This document shows, one piece after another, positions 23,536 through 32,650 of a DNA stretch of 64,000 nucleotides. A program made the translations under genes and the position numbers. This DNA is from Pogona vitticeps. Taxonomy: Eukaryota > Chordata > Lepidosauria > Squamata > Agamidae. Position 1 is the first letter of the stretch, and the number at the start of each line of letters is the position of its first letter. The notes below the pieces were generated by a model that was not told where the DNA came from, searched no databases, and was given only the letters and a program-made list of their open reading frames with translations. The stretch spans positions 102,920,501 through 102,984,500 of the forward strand of contig NC_135785.1 of NCBI RefSeq assembly GCF_051106095.1, given 5' to 3'.

Positions 23536-23785
23536 CTGTGCCTCGTGGTGCAGTGGTTAAATCGCTGTACTGCAGCCAAAACTGTGCTCACGACCTGGAG
23601 TTCAAATCCCAGGTAGCCGGCTCAAGGTTGACTCAGCCTTCTATCCTTCCGAGGTCGGTAAAATGAGTACCCAGCTTGCTGGGGGGGCAATGTGTAGCCT
23701 GCATAATTAAATTGTAAACCGCCCAGAAAGTGCTTGAAGCGCTATGGGGCGGTATATAAGCAGCACGCTTTGCTTTTGCTTTTTT
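23536..23785 (+). mobile_element. tRNA-derived squamate SINE with GGCGGTATATAA-type tail
   Basis: The head TGCCTCGTGGTGCAGTGG (A box) is followed by GAGTTCAAATCCCAGG (B box at about 23,600). The body GAGGTCGGTAAAATGAGTAC and the tail ATGGGGCGGTATATAAGCAG are all present. It is near full length, the same family as 22,117-22,376 and in opposite orientation. The tail ends in TTTGC repeats, not AAAT. Confidence 0.8.
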
Positions 23786-24640
23786 ATGGTTATATGTCTG
23801 CAATAAAAGAAGAATTGGTTTTTTTCTCCCTCCCCCTTCCTCCTCCTTTCTGTTTCTCAGCCAAGCCGCAGATGAAGGGGGGAGTGTTCCCAGGTCTGGC
23901 CAGGTACAGATCTAGTCACTTTCTCTGACAGATTACACCTAGTCTCTTCATTGTATTAGGTCCTTAGCAGTTCCATATGTAAAACAAACCACTTACTTCA
24001 AGTTTGGTCAAGATGATTTTTCCAAAATCCTTCTGTACTTTTCCACTCTCTGTCTTGGGGCATTCACAGCTTTGTGCCAAAATGGTGCCTTCTCAGTTTG
24101 TGCTTTTGAGATTGCGACTTCAAAGAGAGGCCAATCCAGGGATCTCCCGGGTCACCCCACCTTCTCAGTCAGATTCTGTTGCTTGAGACTTTCACTTCTC
24201 CTAGTAAAAGTCCTCCCCCCACCCAAAGATGAGGGGGTTGAAAGTGAGTGGCCTCAGTTTCAGGAGCCTCTTGAAACTCGGCTGATCTCGCTGAAATGAA
24301 GCCCCGCCTTCCTGCCTCTTTAAAGTAAGGTGGCCTGCCTTATGAGAAGAGAGAGCGAGAGAACATGCACCCACAAAAAGAAGATAAAAGAAGCCAGCAA
24401 CTTGGATCAAACTGCATATGCTAATTTACAGGTGCAAATGCAAAATCAGAAAAAAAAATGTTTAAAATTTAAACATATTGGGAAAGATTCTGACTAGGTT
24501 ATCTATTTGCCTGCTCAGTGTGCCATGGTGCTCACTGGGAAGGTAGAGCTTCGAGACTGTCTAGGTTCAGGTCAGTGGCGCCCAAGATAGGAGTGTGCAC
24601 GGTGTGTAGCATATCCTAGGAGTTGTTGTTTTGACTTATA
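23786..24640. other. No gene seen
   Basis: No repeat ends or convincing coding are visible. Several short frames (for example 24,072-24,299) have no recognisable domain. Confidence 0.3.
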
Positions 24641-24644
24641 TACA

Positions 24645-24705
24645 ATAGGACTGCAGTATCTGCAGGAGATCGGTTCAAGCCTCTGGCCCCATGGATGTTG
24701 AAAAA
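24645..24705 (+). mobile_element. Tigger-like DNA transposon end fragment
   Basis: ATAGGACTGCAGTATCTGCA followed by GGAGATCGGTTCAAGCC resembles the TAGGACCCCCACTATCTGCG...GGTTCC ends of Tigger-type elements. Only one end is present, cut by the SINE that follows. Confidence 0.35.
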
Positions 24706-24833
24706 ACACTGAAAAGCTCAGTGGCTTAGGTCTCTGGCTGTGGAGCTAGGGGCTGGGAGTTCAGTTCCCCACTGTGCCCTTGAGAAGGGCAGAACTTGAT
24801 GATCCATAGGGTCCCTCCCAGCTCTGCAGTTCA
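24706..24833 (+). mobile_element. tRNA-derived SINE with CR1-type 3' end
   Basis: The head AGCTCAGTGGCTTAGGTCTC (A box) leads to GGGAGTTCAGTTCCCCACT (B box). The end TTGATGATCCATAGGGTCCC with CCAGCTCTGCAGTTC is the CR1-like tail used by this SINE type. It abuts the trinucleotide repeat directly. Confidence 0.65.
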
Positions 24834-24876
24834 AAAGTTGTTGTTGTTGTTAGTGCTGGTGGTGGTGGTGGTGGTG

Positions 24877-24939
<63 letters not shown>

Positions 24940-24940
24940 T
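24834..24940 (+). repeat. Trinucleotide ladder (TTG)n-(GGT)n-(AGT)n
   Basis: A few TTG units pass into about nine GGT units and then about seventeen AGT units. It lies at the 3' terminus of the R4-like LINE on the minus strand, so it probably grew from that element's simple tail. Confidence 0.9.
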
Positions 24941-25215
24941 TCAAAAACACCAGGCACAGTCGAAATTATAAAAACATTGACTGGTATTATATAACAGATA
25001 CAAGTTGTAACAAAAAAACTAAGTATCTGTTAAATATTGGCGCAGTCTCTATGCTGTTCCTTATATTGCCATTTTTTTTGCAGCTCTGATGGTGTTATTT
25101 CTGAGATCTGCATCTGCTTATAGTATTGTGTGAAATTTCTTGATATTGTTCCCAAAGCCCTGATGACTATAGGAACCAATGAAATGTGTTTCTTCTGCTT
25201 CTAAGTATCAAATTA
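24941..25215 (-). mobile_element. R4/Dong-like LINE 3' end
   Basis: It shares at least 250 bp with the copy at 46,428-46,860, including TAAAAACATTGACTGGTAT and CTAAGTATCTGTTAAATAT. Minus-strand coding traces read as the VVP.VIGALGTISKNF end of a non-LTR protein. Assignment to the R4/Dong group is from memory of squamate repeats; another R2-type clade is possible. Confidence 0.5.
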
Positions 25216-25496
25216 GAAATGGGGATAAATATAAAAATGAATCCGTTTTTCTGATGTATATAGCCAATTCGTCATATATTCATTGATCCGTATTTGTAAA
25301 ATTTTAAATCAGGACTAATATGGCTTGATGATTATTTCCTAGGTTTTATTTGTCAGTCTGTTCATATTTGTCTATATTCGATACCCCTTTTGGGGGCCTC
25401 TCTGAGCTTGCTGGTGCCAATTCGAAGCTCTGGCGAATCAGGACAGAGATCCTGGATTGGCATGTCTGGCAGCCAATACTGCTGCTGAAAGATGTA
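25216..25496. repeat. Left part of a composite repeat with TTCATTGATCCG words
   Basis: GAATCCG, ATATTCATTGATCCGTATT and TATATTCGATACC words resemble those at 28,455-28,560, in the same orientation about 3.2 kb away. They may be the flanks of one composite element. Confidence 0.3.
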
Positions 25497-25654
25497 CAGT
25501 GGTATCTCGACTTACGAACTTAATCTGTTTTGGAACGATGTTCGCACGTCGAAAAGTTTGTAAGTCAAAGTACCATTTCCCATTGAAATGCATGGGAATG
25601 GAATTAATCCGTTCCACCATTTCAAAATTTAAAAAAGGCAGGGGGAAAGGGTTG
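25497..25654 (+). mobile_element. MITE with CAGTGGTATCTCGACTTACG end, left end only
   Basis: After TA it starts CAGTGGTATCTCGACTTACG, then AACTTAATCTGTTTTGG and a CCCATTGAAATGCATGGGAA palindrome. It is a relative of MITE family 1. No matching right end was found before or after the palindrome that follows. Confidence 0.6.
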
Positions 25655-25955
25655 GAAATTCCAATTCCCCGCTCTTTCTCCCTGCCTTTTTGGCTTCGGA
25701 GCTCTCAAAGGACTTGCTCCGATGTCGGGGGAAAGCCCTTTGAGAGCTCCGAAGGTGCCAATCGTGGTGGCAGGGACCCCCAGGGAGGTCTCCCAGGGCT
25801 TGCCCGCCACCATGGGAGACCTCCTTGGGGGTACCTGCCACCGTGATCAGTGCCTTTGGAGCTCTCAAAAGGTTTGCTCTGATGTCGGGCGGAAAGCCCT
25901 TTGAGAGCTCCAAAGCCAAAGAGGCAGGGAGAAAGGGCTGGAAATTCAAATTCGC
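25655..25955. repeat. 300-bp nested palindrome
   Basis: The two arms (about 150 bp each, centre near 25,804) are reverse complements with modest divergence. Each arm contains its own hairpin: CTTCGGAGCTCTCAAAGG (25,694) pairs exactly with CCTTTGAGAGCTCCGAAG (25,737), and the equivalent pair lies at 25,852 and 25,897. The central hairpin pairs CCCAGGGAGGTCTCCCAGGG-type words with CCATGGGAGACCTCCTTGGG. It is GC-richer than its surroundings and probably the interior of a foldback MITE. Confidence 0.8.
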
Positions 25956-25984
25956 TGAAGAAGACCAGAGTCTCTTCTGCTGCC

Positions 25985-27793
25985 TTTTGCCTCAGTGCCC
26001 CGAAGGGGCCCAAAAGCCTGCTTTCCAGCTGCCATGTGCCTGAGTGCCCGATGCTGCTGCCAAGTTACCTCAGTGCCCCGATGGGGCCCCACAACCTGCT
26101 TTCCGGCTGTCAACTACCTCAGTGCCCGACGGACCACCGTTACTAGTACCTTACCACTGAGGTGGTGCCTATTTATCCACTTGCAGTTACATGCTTTCAA
26201 ACAGGTTCCGGCTCAACACCCCAACACGACTTGACCTGAACTGTCAGGGCATGGAAGCATCAACCAGGCCGGTCCCAGACCCACCCAAAGACTGTCCAGG
26301 TGTTGCCCCATCACACGGCTTGAGACTGCAGAGTTTATTTTGTGCCAACAACAACCACCATCCCTTTTCTTCATCAATAACGAAACAAACAAAACCATCG
26401 CATGGTTTCAGACTGCAGAGCTGATCTTCTGGTTTTCCAAAGCTGTCCTCCTGGCTTCCCCTTGCACCGAGAGCTCAGCTGACCCAAGCCCTTTGTGGTA
26501 AAAACAGCATACTTGACTGAATAATTAATTCTTTCTGGAGGCTTGTGCTCATCCCTCTTGCTCATCAATGTTGAAGATTTCTGCCACTACACACCCAACG
26601 GGCAAAGCCTACTTTGGAGCCAACTACCTCAGTGCCTGATGTGGCAACACACTCTGCGTTGCTGCTGGCAAATTCCTCAGTGCCTGATGGGGCAAGACAC
26701 GGTACTTTGCTGCTGCCCAATGGGGAACACACTCTGCTTTCAGTCCCATGCCAACTCAGTAGGTAGGCGGAAGTTGGAACAAACTACCCAAACGAATTAG
26801 CCCAGCTCACCAGCAGCCCTGAGAATTAACCGCTGTAGTAGCACCACGGTTGGGATCTGCCCCATCCAAAGCCTGTCTGCGTGTCATCCGAATGTGCCAA
26901 GAGGGCCATCTAACCCTCTTGGCTGGCACACCCAGAGCCAATCCCAGCACCCCTGAACAAATGAAGAGGGCCGTCCAGCTCTCTTGGCAGACCCAGGCTG
27001 AACAGTAAGAAAAATGAATAAATAGTTGCTCTTGTAGAACTAAAGTGTGCAAGAGCAAAGTGTTGGGTGAAGGCCATAATGTGCTACGACAGAGGGCTGT
27101 CTGGCCATGTTGGGACACCCAAAGCCAGGCTCTGCCCCAACCAAGCCTGTCCAGGCGTCACCCCACTGCCCCATCACACGGCTTCAGACTGCAGACCTGA
27201 TCTAATTTTTCAACCCATACCAAGACAGCCAGCCGGTCCAAGCCCCCCAAAACCTCTGAGGACTGTCTCTGTTGTCAGCACACACAGTTGGCAACACTTT
27301 GCCAACACTTTGTTGGCAACATACTCTATGTTGCTGCTGTCAACTTCCTCGTGTGGCGAGCATGACTAGACATGGAACACTGATGCCGTTAGTAGAACCT
27401 TCCCAATGAGGTGGTGCAATTCATCTGATGGTGTTATTGTTGCTGCTAATAAGTGTTGCTTGCCTTCTTTTGTTTTCAAAAACAAACAACACACCTCCAT
27501 AGCCACCTTTTGCTAATCTCCAACCAGGCCTGTCCCTGCCTCACCCAAAGCCTGTCCAGGTGTCATCTCATTGCCCCATTGCCTGGCTTCAGACTGCAGA
27601 GCTCATCTAAGCCCCCTCCCCAAACTTCTGAGGACTATCTTTATCATATTCAGGCAGTCTCAGCAGCCATGTTGCAGTCCCTGATGCATGCCTCTGTCAA
27701 AGGGACATCTCATTCTGCTGGGGCTAAATATAACTCCCTCAATGCCATGGGCTTCTGTGCTGTGTGTCTTGGGGGGACCCAATTTGTGGGTGA
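25985..27793. repeat. Irregular minisatellite and higher-order repeat block
   Basis: A unit of about 48 bp of the form CCTCAGTGCCCGATGGGGC ... CTGCTTT..GCTGCTG recurs at about 25,990, 26,038, 26,070, 26,118, 26,630 and 26,673. A longer module (CCAAAGCCTGTCCAGGTGTC, then CATCACACGGCTTCAGACTG, then CAGAGCTGATCT) recurs at about 26,280, 27,140 and 27,540. Small Sauria SINE scraps (GAGGTGGTGCCTATTTATCC) sit inside near 26,157 and 27,409. No coding is recognised. Confidence 0.6.
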
Positions 27794-28560
27794 ATAACTC
27801 AGAGTTCTGATATCCAATCTTCACCAAAGTTGGCAGGCGTGTTAGAGAAAGACATAGGAAGCTCTGTTGTGATTCTGGAAGTACAATGGAACCTCTACTT
27901 AAGAACTTAATCCGTTTTGGAATGGTGTCCTTAAGTTGAAACATTCTTAAGTTGAAGCAAAATTTCCCATAGGAATGGACTGAAAACCAATTAATCCGTT
28001 CTGGCTGTTTTTTTGTTATGTAGAGGTGCGTTCGTACATTGAAGCATTAGTTCCCATAGGAACTAACGCAAAGCTGGTTAATACGTACTCTACCACTAGG
28101 GGGAGAATTTTTTTTTTTAACCTAAGATGACCTAAGGTTAAAAAAAGAGCAGGAAAGGTTTTTTTTCCTGTTCTTATCTTGGATTTCTGTTCTCAAGTAG
28201 AAGCAAAATTTAGCAAATGGAGCTGTTCTTAAGTTGGATTGTTCTTAAGTAGGGACGTTCTTAAGTAGAGACCCCACTGTACCTGGTGGGATCTTTCCTG
28301 GGATGGTCCTCTTTGTGACTATATAACTCAGGGATCCATGATCCAATGCTCACCAAACTTTCAGGAGTTGTAGAACAGCGTCTGATTTCCAGCAAATCTG
28401 GTGTCTTTAGGCCATCGGGGCCAGTGTTACAGCCATTTAAAATGAAGATGATCGATGGATTGATTCATTGATTCGTCGAAGACTATTTGTATATTCATAT
28501 TCGTTGATCCGTTAACCTTGACGAGTAACGGATCAAAACAAATTGACATTTTTTTTTATT
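27794..28560. repeat. Duplicated module of unknown repeat, split by a MITE
   Basis: ATAACTCAGAGTTCTGATAT with TCTTCACCAAAGTTGGCAGG (27,795) recurs as ATAACTCAGGGATCCATGAT with GCTCACCAAACTTTCAGGAG (28,324). Removing the MITE at 27,894-28,279 leaves the two modules about 140 bp apart. GATTCATTGATTCG words follow at 28,459. I do not recognise the parent element. Confidence 0.45.
27894..28279 (+). mobile_element. MITE family 1, complete copy
   Basis: The 386-bp element lies between TA dinucleotides. It starts CAATGGAACCTCTACTTAAG and ends CTTAAGTAGAGACCCCACTG. It is nearly identical along its length to 4,783-5,175, differing mainly in T-run length and a few bases. It has no coding. Confidence 0.85.
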
Positions 28561-28734
28561 CATCCCCACCTCTATATCAAATGCATTGTGTGATCTGTGT
28601 CTCTCTCTAGTGGCCAGTTCAGGCAAATACATACTGGAAATAGCTATAAATAGGTATTTTGGGGGTTTTTTATTTAGTATTTTCATCCAGCAGATAAGTG
28701 AATCAGAGGATACTTATCTGGCAGATGGGGAGGA

Positions 28735-28962
28735 TCCTACTGTACTGCCCCATAACCAAGTTGTAAACCACTAAAGCACTCTCTGATCATTTTACAACAT
28801 GAGCATGGAAACAACATTTTGTCCCCAAGCTGAGTACTCATTTTACTGACCTCAGAAAGATGGGAGGCTGAGTCAACCTTGAGTCCTGAATTTGTCTGGA
28901 TCAAACTCAGGTTGTGAGCAGAGGTTTGACTGCAGTTTAACTACTGCGCTTCGTGGCTCAAT
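28735..28962 (-). mobile_element. tRNA-derived squamate SINE, degenerate
   Basis: It matches, with many differences, the minus-strand copy at 22,117-22,376: GTAAACCACTAAAGCACTCT, TGAGTACTCATTTTACTGAC, GGCTGAGTCAACCTTGAG and the head GAGCCACGAAGCGCAGTAG (minus). It is an older copy. Confidence 0.65.
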
Positions 28963-29914
28963 CAGCTCCCTGGCATTTATTGCACTGTAACATCTGTAAT
29001 CAGTTTAATCTGGTGAACAAGATGGGATTTAATTTGTGCCTGGAACAAGTTCTGGAAAGTGTTCTGAAGTGCAATGTGCTGCCTTCTGAGCATATGGATA
29101 AATATTAAAGATGCCTAAAAGTGCATCTAACCCTTTCTCTCTCATCGTTGTGAATTCAGGATAGCTATCCCTATACACTGACACTGAAAAAGAATTTTAA
29201 GTCTAAATCAGAGGTTTTGGCAGATGGGTATATATTATGCATGTGCATATGTAGAGCTTCTAGCAGATTCTCTCCTTCCCACAACATTTATTCTAAAATG
29301 TTTATCTGTAGGGAGAACATCATGATAGAAAAATGCATAAGCCATCATTAAAATCAGTTAGGAAAACTAACAGAGTGGAATGTGTTCAATAGGTGTCAAA
29401 AGATCTCACGAATAACAACATAATGTCCCATCCAAAGGTCTTCCAGAGCAAGAAACACTTGATTTGACTATCCAGCAAAAGACTCCAAAGAGCTACCCAC
29501 CCAAGACACCGTAGAATAACCTGTCTATGAGCATGAAAAGGAGGGCATGTGGTCTGGCAGACCACATGTCCTCTTTCTCATACAGGTGGCCAAGTTTGTG
29601 TCCCTAGCATCCCAGGACCCCCATTAAAACAAGCAGTTGGCTTAAAATGTCCCCTTGTGCCTGCTAGGGGGCGTAGGTGCATTTTTACCATATTTGGAGG
29701 TCTCAGCCCTCAGGGCCTAACACATACCTCAATTCTTTAATAAAACATATATTTTCCCCACTAGAAGGAACAAAGGGGCTATTTAAATTAATCCTCCCAT
29801 TTCTGTCAGATCAGTGTTTGTGTGGGTGGTAGTCGTGGGAGCAGGTGTGACCCCCTGCAAGGACTAAGGTTGGTATCGGCAACCTTTGGACCTCTAGAGA
29901 TTACCTCAACCTCT
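28963..29914. other. No gene seen; one strong hairpin
   Basis: Apart from the hairpin at 29,541-29,573 the stretch looks unique. Confidence 0.3.
29541..29573. repeat. 15-bp-arm hairpin
   Basis: GAGGGCATGTGGTCT and AGACCACATGTCCTC pair with one mismatch around a 3-nt loop. No T run follows and the context is not bacterial, so it is not a terminator. Confidence 0.8.
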
Positions 29915-30055
29915 GTATTGACTTCAAACGGCAATTTTTAGAGCATTGTATTTTTAATTGTATTTCAATTGTTTTATCTTTTAAACTTTTTATTGTATTC
30001 AAATTGTTGTAGGTCACCCAGAGATCTTTGGGTAGTGTGGGTGGCATAGAAGTTA

Positions 30056-30110
<55 letters not shown>

Positions 30111-30145
30111 ATGAATGAATGAATGAATGAATGAATGAATGAATG
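29915..30145 (+). mobile_element. L2/CR1-like LINE 3' end with (AAAT)n(GAAT)n tail
   Basis: GTTGTAGGTCACCCAGAGAT ... GTGGGTGGCATAGAAGTTAT leads into AAAT units (from about 30,055) and then GAAT units to 30,145. The tail has expanded into a two-phase tetranucleotide microsatellite. The open frames through it are artefacts. Confidence 0.75.
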
Positions 30146-30407
30146 ATAATATTAAAAAAATCAAAAGAACAGCCTTGTCTGAAGATCAAAAGGCATGAGG
30201 ACACATGTTGGATTATATGGGACTCTTCTTCCCATGTGCAAGAGTATGCCACTTAACCCTACTCATCAGGACAGGTTTTAAAAAGAGATGAGGGAAAGTC
30301 ATTGATGATAAAAGGGTCAGTGGCTAATAGTCATTTAGTCATTGATAGTTTGAATCTCCGTTGTGCCTCCAAAGAAAGGCACCAGCAAAGATCACCCAGA
30401 ACATGTG

Positions 30408-30575
30408 CATGGCTGAGAAGGTTACATACTTGCGATGTGTGTCACCCGAGTGAACTGCACAGTCCCAGTGCACCACCGGAAGAATGGACTTGCAAGCCAG
30501 TTCTGAGTACTACCTACCCAGAAAACCTTGTGTGGACCCGAATCGACTTGATGATAGGTCAACATTATCATGCTT
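30408..30575 (+). mobile_element. tRNA-SINE body fragment, degenerate
   Basis: TGCACAGTCCCAGTGCACCA with CCAGTTCTGAGTACTACCTA and CCAGAAAACCTTGTG resembles the body of the SINE at 51,430-51,662. The head is lost or too diverged to see. Confidence 0.4.
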
Positions 30576-31640
30576 TTGATATCTGGGTAAGACAAGCTGT
30601 TGCAGTCACAGTCTATGGCCTTCCCATGTGCATTTGGCTGGCTACTATTTGAGCAACATCTTGAACTCAAGAGTCCTGTGGTCTGAATCAGCACGACTCT
30701 TACTTTCTGATGCCACATTTGAAACCCTGCCAATGCCACAGAACCTCAGCAAGAGTGGAGCTTTCCCGATTTTTAAAATAGGGTTCCTCCGGGTTGTTGT
30801 TTTTTGTTTTTGTTTTGTTTGTTTGTTTTTTGTTTTAGTGAAAGCATGATGTGGGAAATGAAATGTCAAGGAAGGGAGTGGAATATGAACCTGAAGGAGC
30901 ATCAGCATGGCCCCCAGAATAAAAGCTTGTTTTTAACAGGGACGCAGACTTGGTGCTTGGGATTTGTTATCTAAGACTTGGACTTCAGCCTTGATACCAA
31001 AGACTTGCCAACATCCCTGGTCTCTCCCACCAGCAAAAACATTGACAGGGCTGCATTTTCCAGGGATCTAACACAGACAGAGCACTGCCTCATCTACTAC
31101 ACATGTTTTCTCATTCAGCCTCAGGAAGGGCTTTAGATCACTCTGTAAATGTCTGATTGCTCTCAGCATCGAAGGAGGTATGAAATATTCCTAAAGCAGC
31201 CCATTTCAATTGTGTAGCTCCTTTTGGAGCATTCTGTCAGAGACACAACTAGATATTCGGGGGGGGGGGGGAGTGGCGGGAAAATCCATTTCAGATCTTT
31301 GACATAGTTCCACACTCAAAAATGTTTTTACATCTGACTGGGGTGGCCCAAGATATTCTGTTGCCTGATGCAAAAGAGAATGTGGGTCCCTTTCCCATTC
31401 CACATACAAATGCTAACTGGATATGTGGCCAAATGCTCCTTCTTCAACACTGGTCATGGGATAGTGTCCTTCACCACATTTGAGAGTACCAAGTTAGCTT
31501 AGAAAATGCACGGGGCACTGGATACACACCTCTCTCTTCCCACAATGAGGGAAAAGATGGGGAGTTCAGGAGGTACAGCTGGGAGGCTATTGCCACTGCC
31601 TCCAGCATTTGATGCCTTAGTGGGGTGTCTCACTCTTCCT
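30576..31640. other. No gene seen
   Basis: A GTTTTTGTTT-rich stretch lies at about 30,796-30,838 and a 13-base G run at about 31,260. Nothing else is recognisable. Confidence 0.3.
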
Positions 31641-31921
31641 AAAGGTTTTGTTTAGTCGTTAAGTCATGTCCGACTCTTCATGACCCCATGGGCAGAGCAC
31701 GCCAGGCCCTCCTGTCTTCCACTGCTTCCTAGAGTTGGGTCAAATTCATATTGGTAGCTTCAGTGACACTGTCCAACCATCTCGTCCTCTGACATCCCCT
31801 TCTCCTCCTGCCTTCACACTTTCCCAACATCAGGGTCTTTTCCAGGGAGTCCTCTCTTCTCATGAGATGGCCAAAGTACTGGAGCCTCAGCTTCAGGATC
31901 TGTCCTTCCAGTGAGGTCCTA
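31641..31921 (-). mobile_element. BovB LINE 3'-end fragment
   Basis: On the minus strand it runs from GGACCTCACTGGAAGGACAG through TTTGGCCATCTCATGAGAAG to CATGACTTAACGACTAAAC. This matches positions of about 37,305-37,585 in the plus-strand BovB. It is the ordinary 5'-truncated form (about 280 bp). It could instead be a BovB-tailed SINE that lost its head. Confidence 0.85.
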
Positions 31922-32500
31922 AAGGTAGCTCCAGTTTAATATTAATATCTGTGGGACTGTGGTCTTACTTCATACCTGATTGTTTGCCTTAAGAAGTCCT
32001 TGGGGAAAGATGAGACAAGGACACAGAAGCCAATCTCCAAACTTGAGACAAATTTCAAGGGAAAACTGATCTCTTTCTATACTTTGAAAACCATTGAGAC
32101 AGCATTTTTTTTAACATTATGCAACTGTAGGTTTAGGGTAGCTTAAGGAAAGGACCTTTAATGTCCAGCATTGTTTAATTTAATATATGCTGTAGACATT
32201 ATGAGGCAAGGTTTTCTTCCCAACCTTTCTGTAAATTAGCCTGGTCCTACAGAGCTGAAGAGTAGCACACAATGTCCCAGAATCTGGGGAAGTTACAATT
32301 CTGGACTACCACTCTCTGAAACTGCAGACTAGGAGGACCAGGATAACCTTTCCACACTCTGCTCTCGCATCAGCAATCAAACAACTGTAGAAAGCTTTCT
32401 TTGCTCTTTCTTCATTGGAAAAAAAAACCATTTAGAAAAATATAACTGAGAATGAGTGCCTAAATTATTTCCTTCCCCCCCCCATCGCCTCCTTCTCCAC
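31922..32500. other. No gene seen
   Basis: The sequence looks unique, with a C run at about 32,475. Confidence 0.25.
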
Positions 32501-32650
32501 CTAATGATTTTTCCTTTTTTGTCATGTCTTTTTAGATTAAAAGCCTGAGAGCAGGGTCTGTTTTTTATTAATCACTTATGAGCTGCTCAGGGAGGCCTTT
32601 TCTGGCTGAAAAGCAAGGCAAAAATACCTTAAATAAATAAATATTTTTTG
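32501..32650 (+). mobile_element. LINE 3' end (CR1/L2-like)
   Basis: AGATTAAAAGCCTGAGAGCA, TTTTATTAATCACTTATGAG, CTGCTCAGGGAGGCC and AAGCAAGGCAAAAATACC followed by AAATAAATAAA form the known 3' end of an old CR1/L2-type LINE. Confidence 0.5.

Noticed and set aside
25457-26013. Several 100-codon GC-rich frames
   Set aside because: They lie across the palindrome on both strands and reflect its lack of A/T-rich stops.
25985-27793. CRISPR-like spaced repeats
   Set aside because: Units vary in length and sequence and the context is vertebrate; it is an irregular minisatellite.
29541-29573. Intrinsic terminator
   Set aside because: No T run, and the genome is eukaryotic.
29901-30252. Frames rich in IYLF or HSF repeats
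   Set aside because: Translations of the AAAT/GAAT tail.
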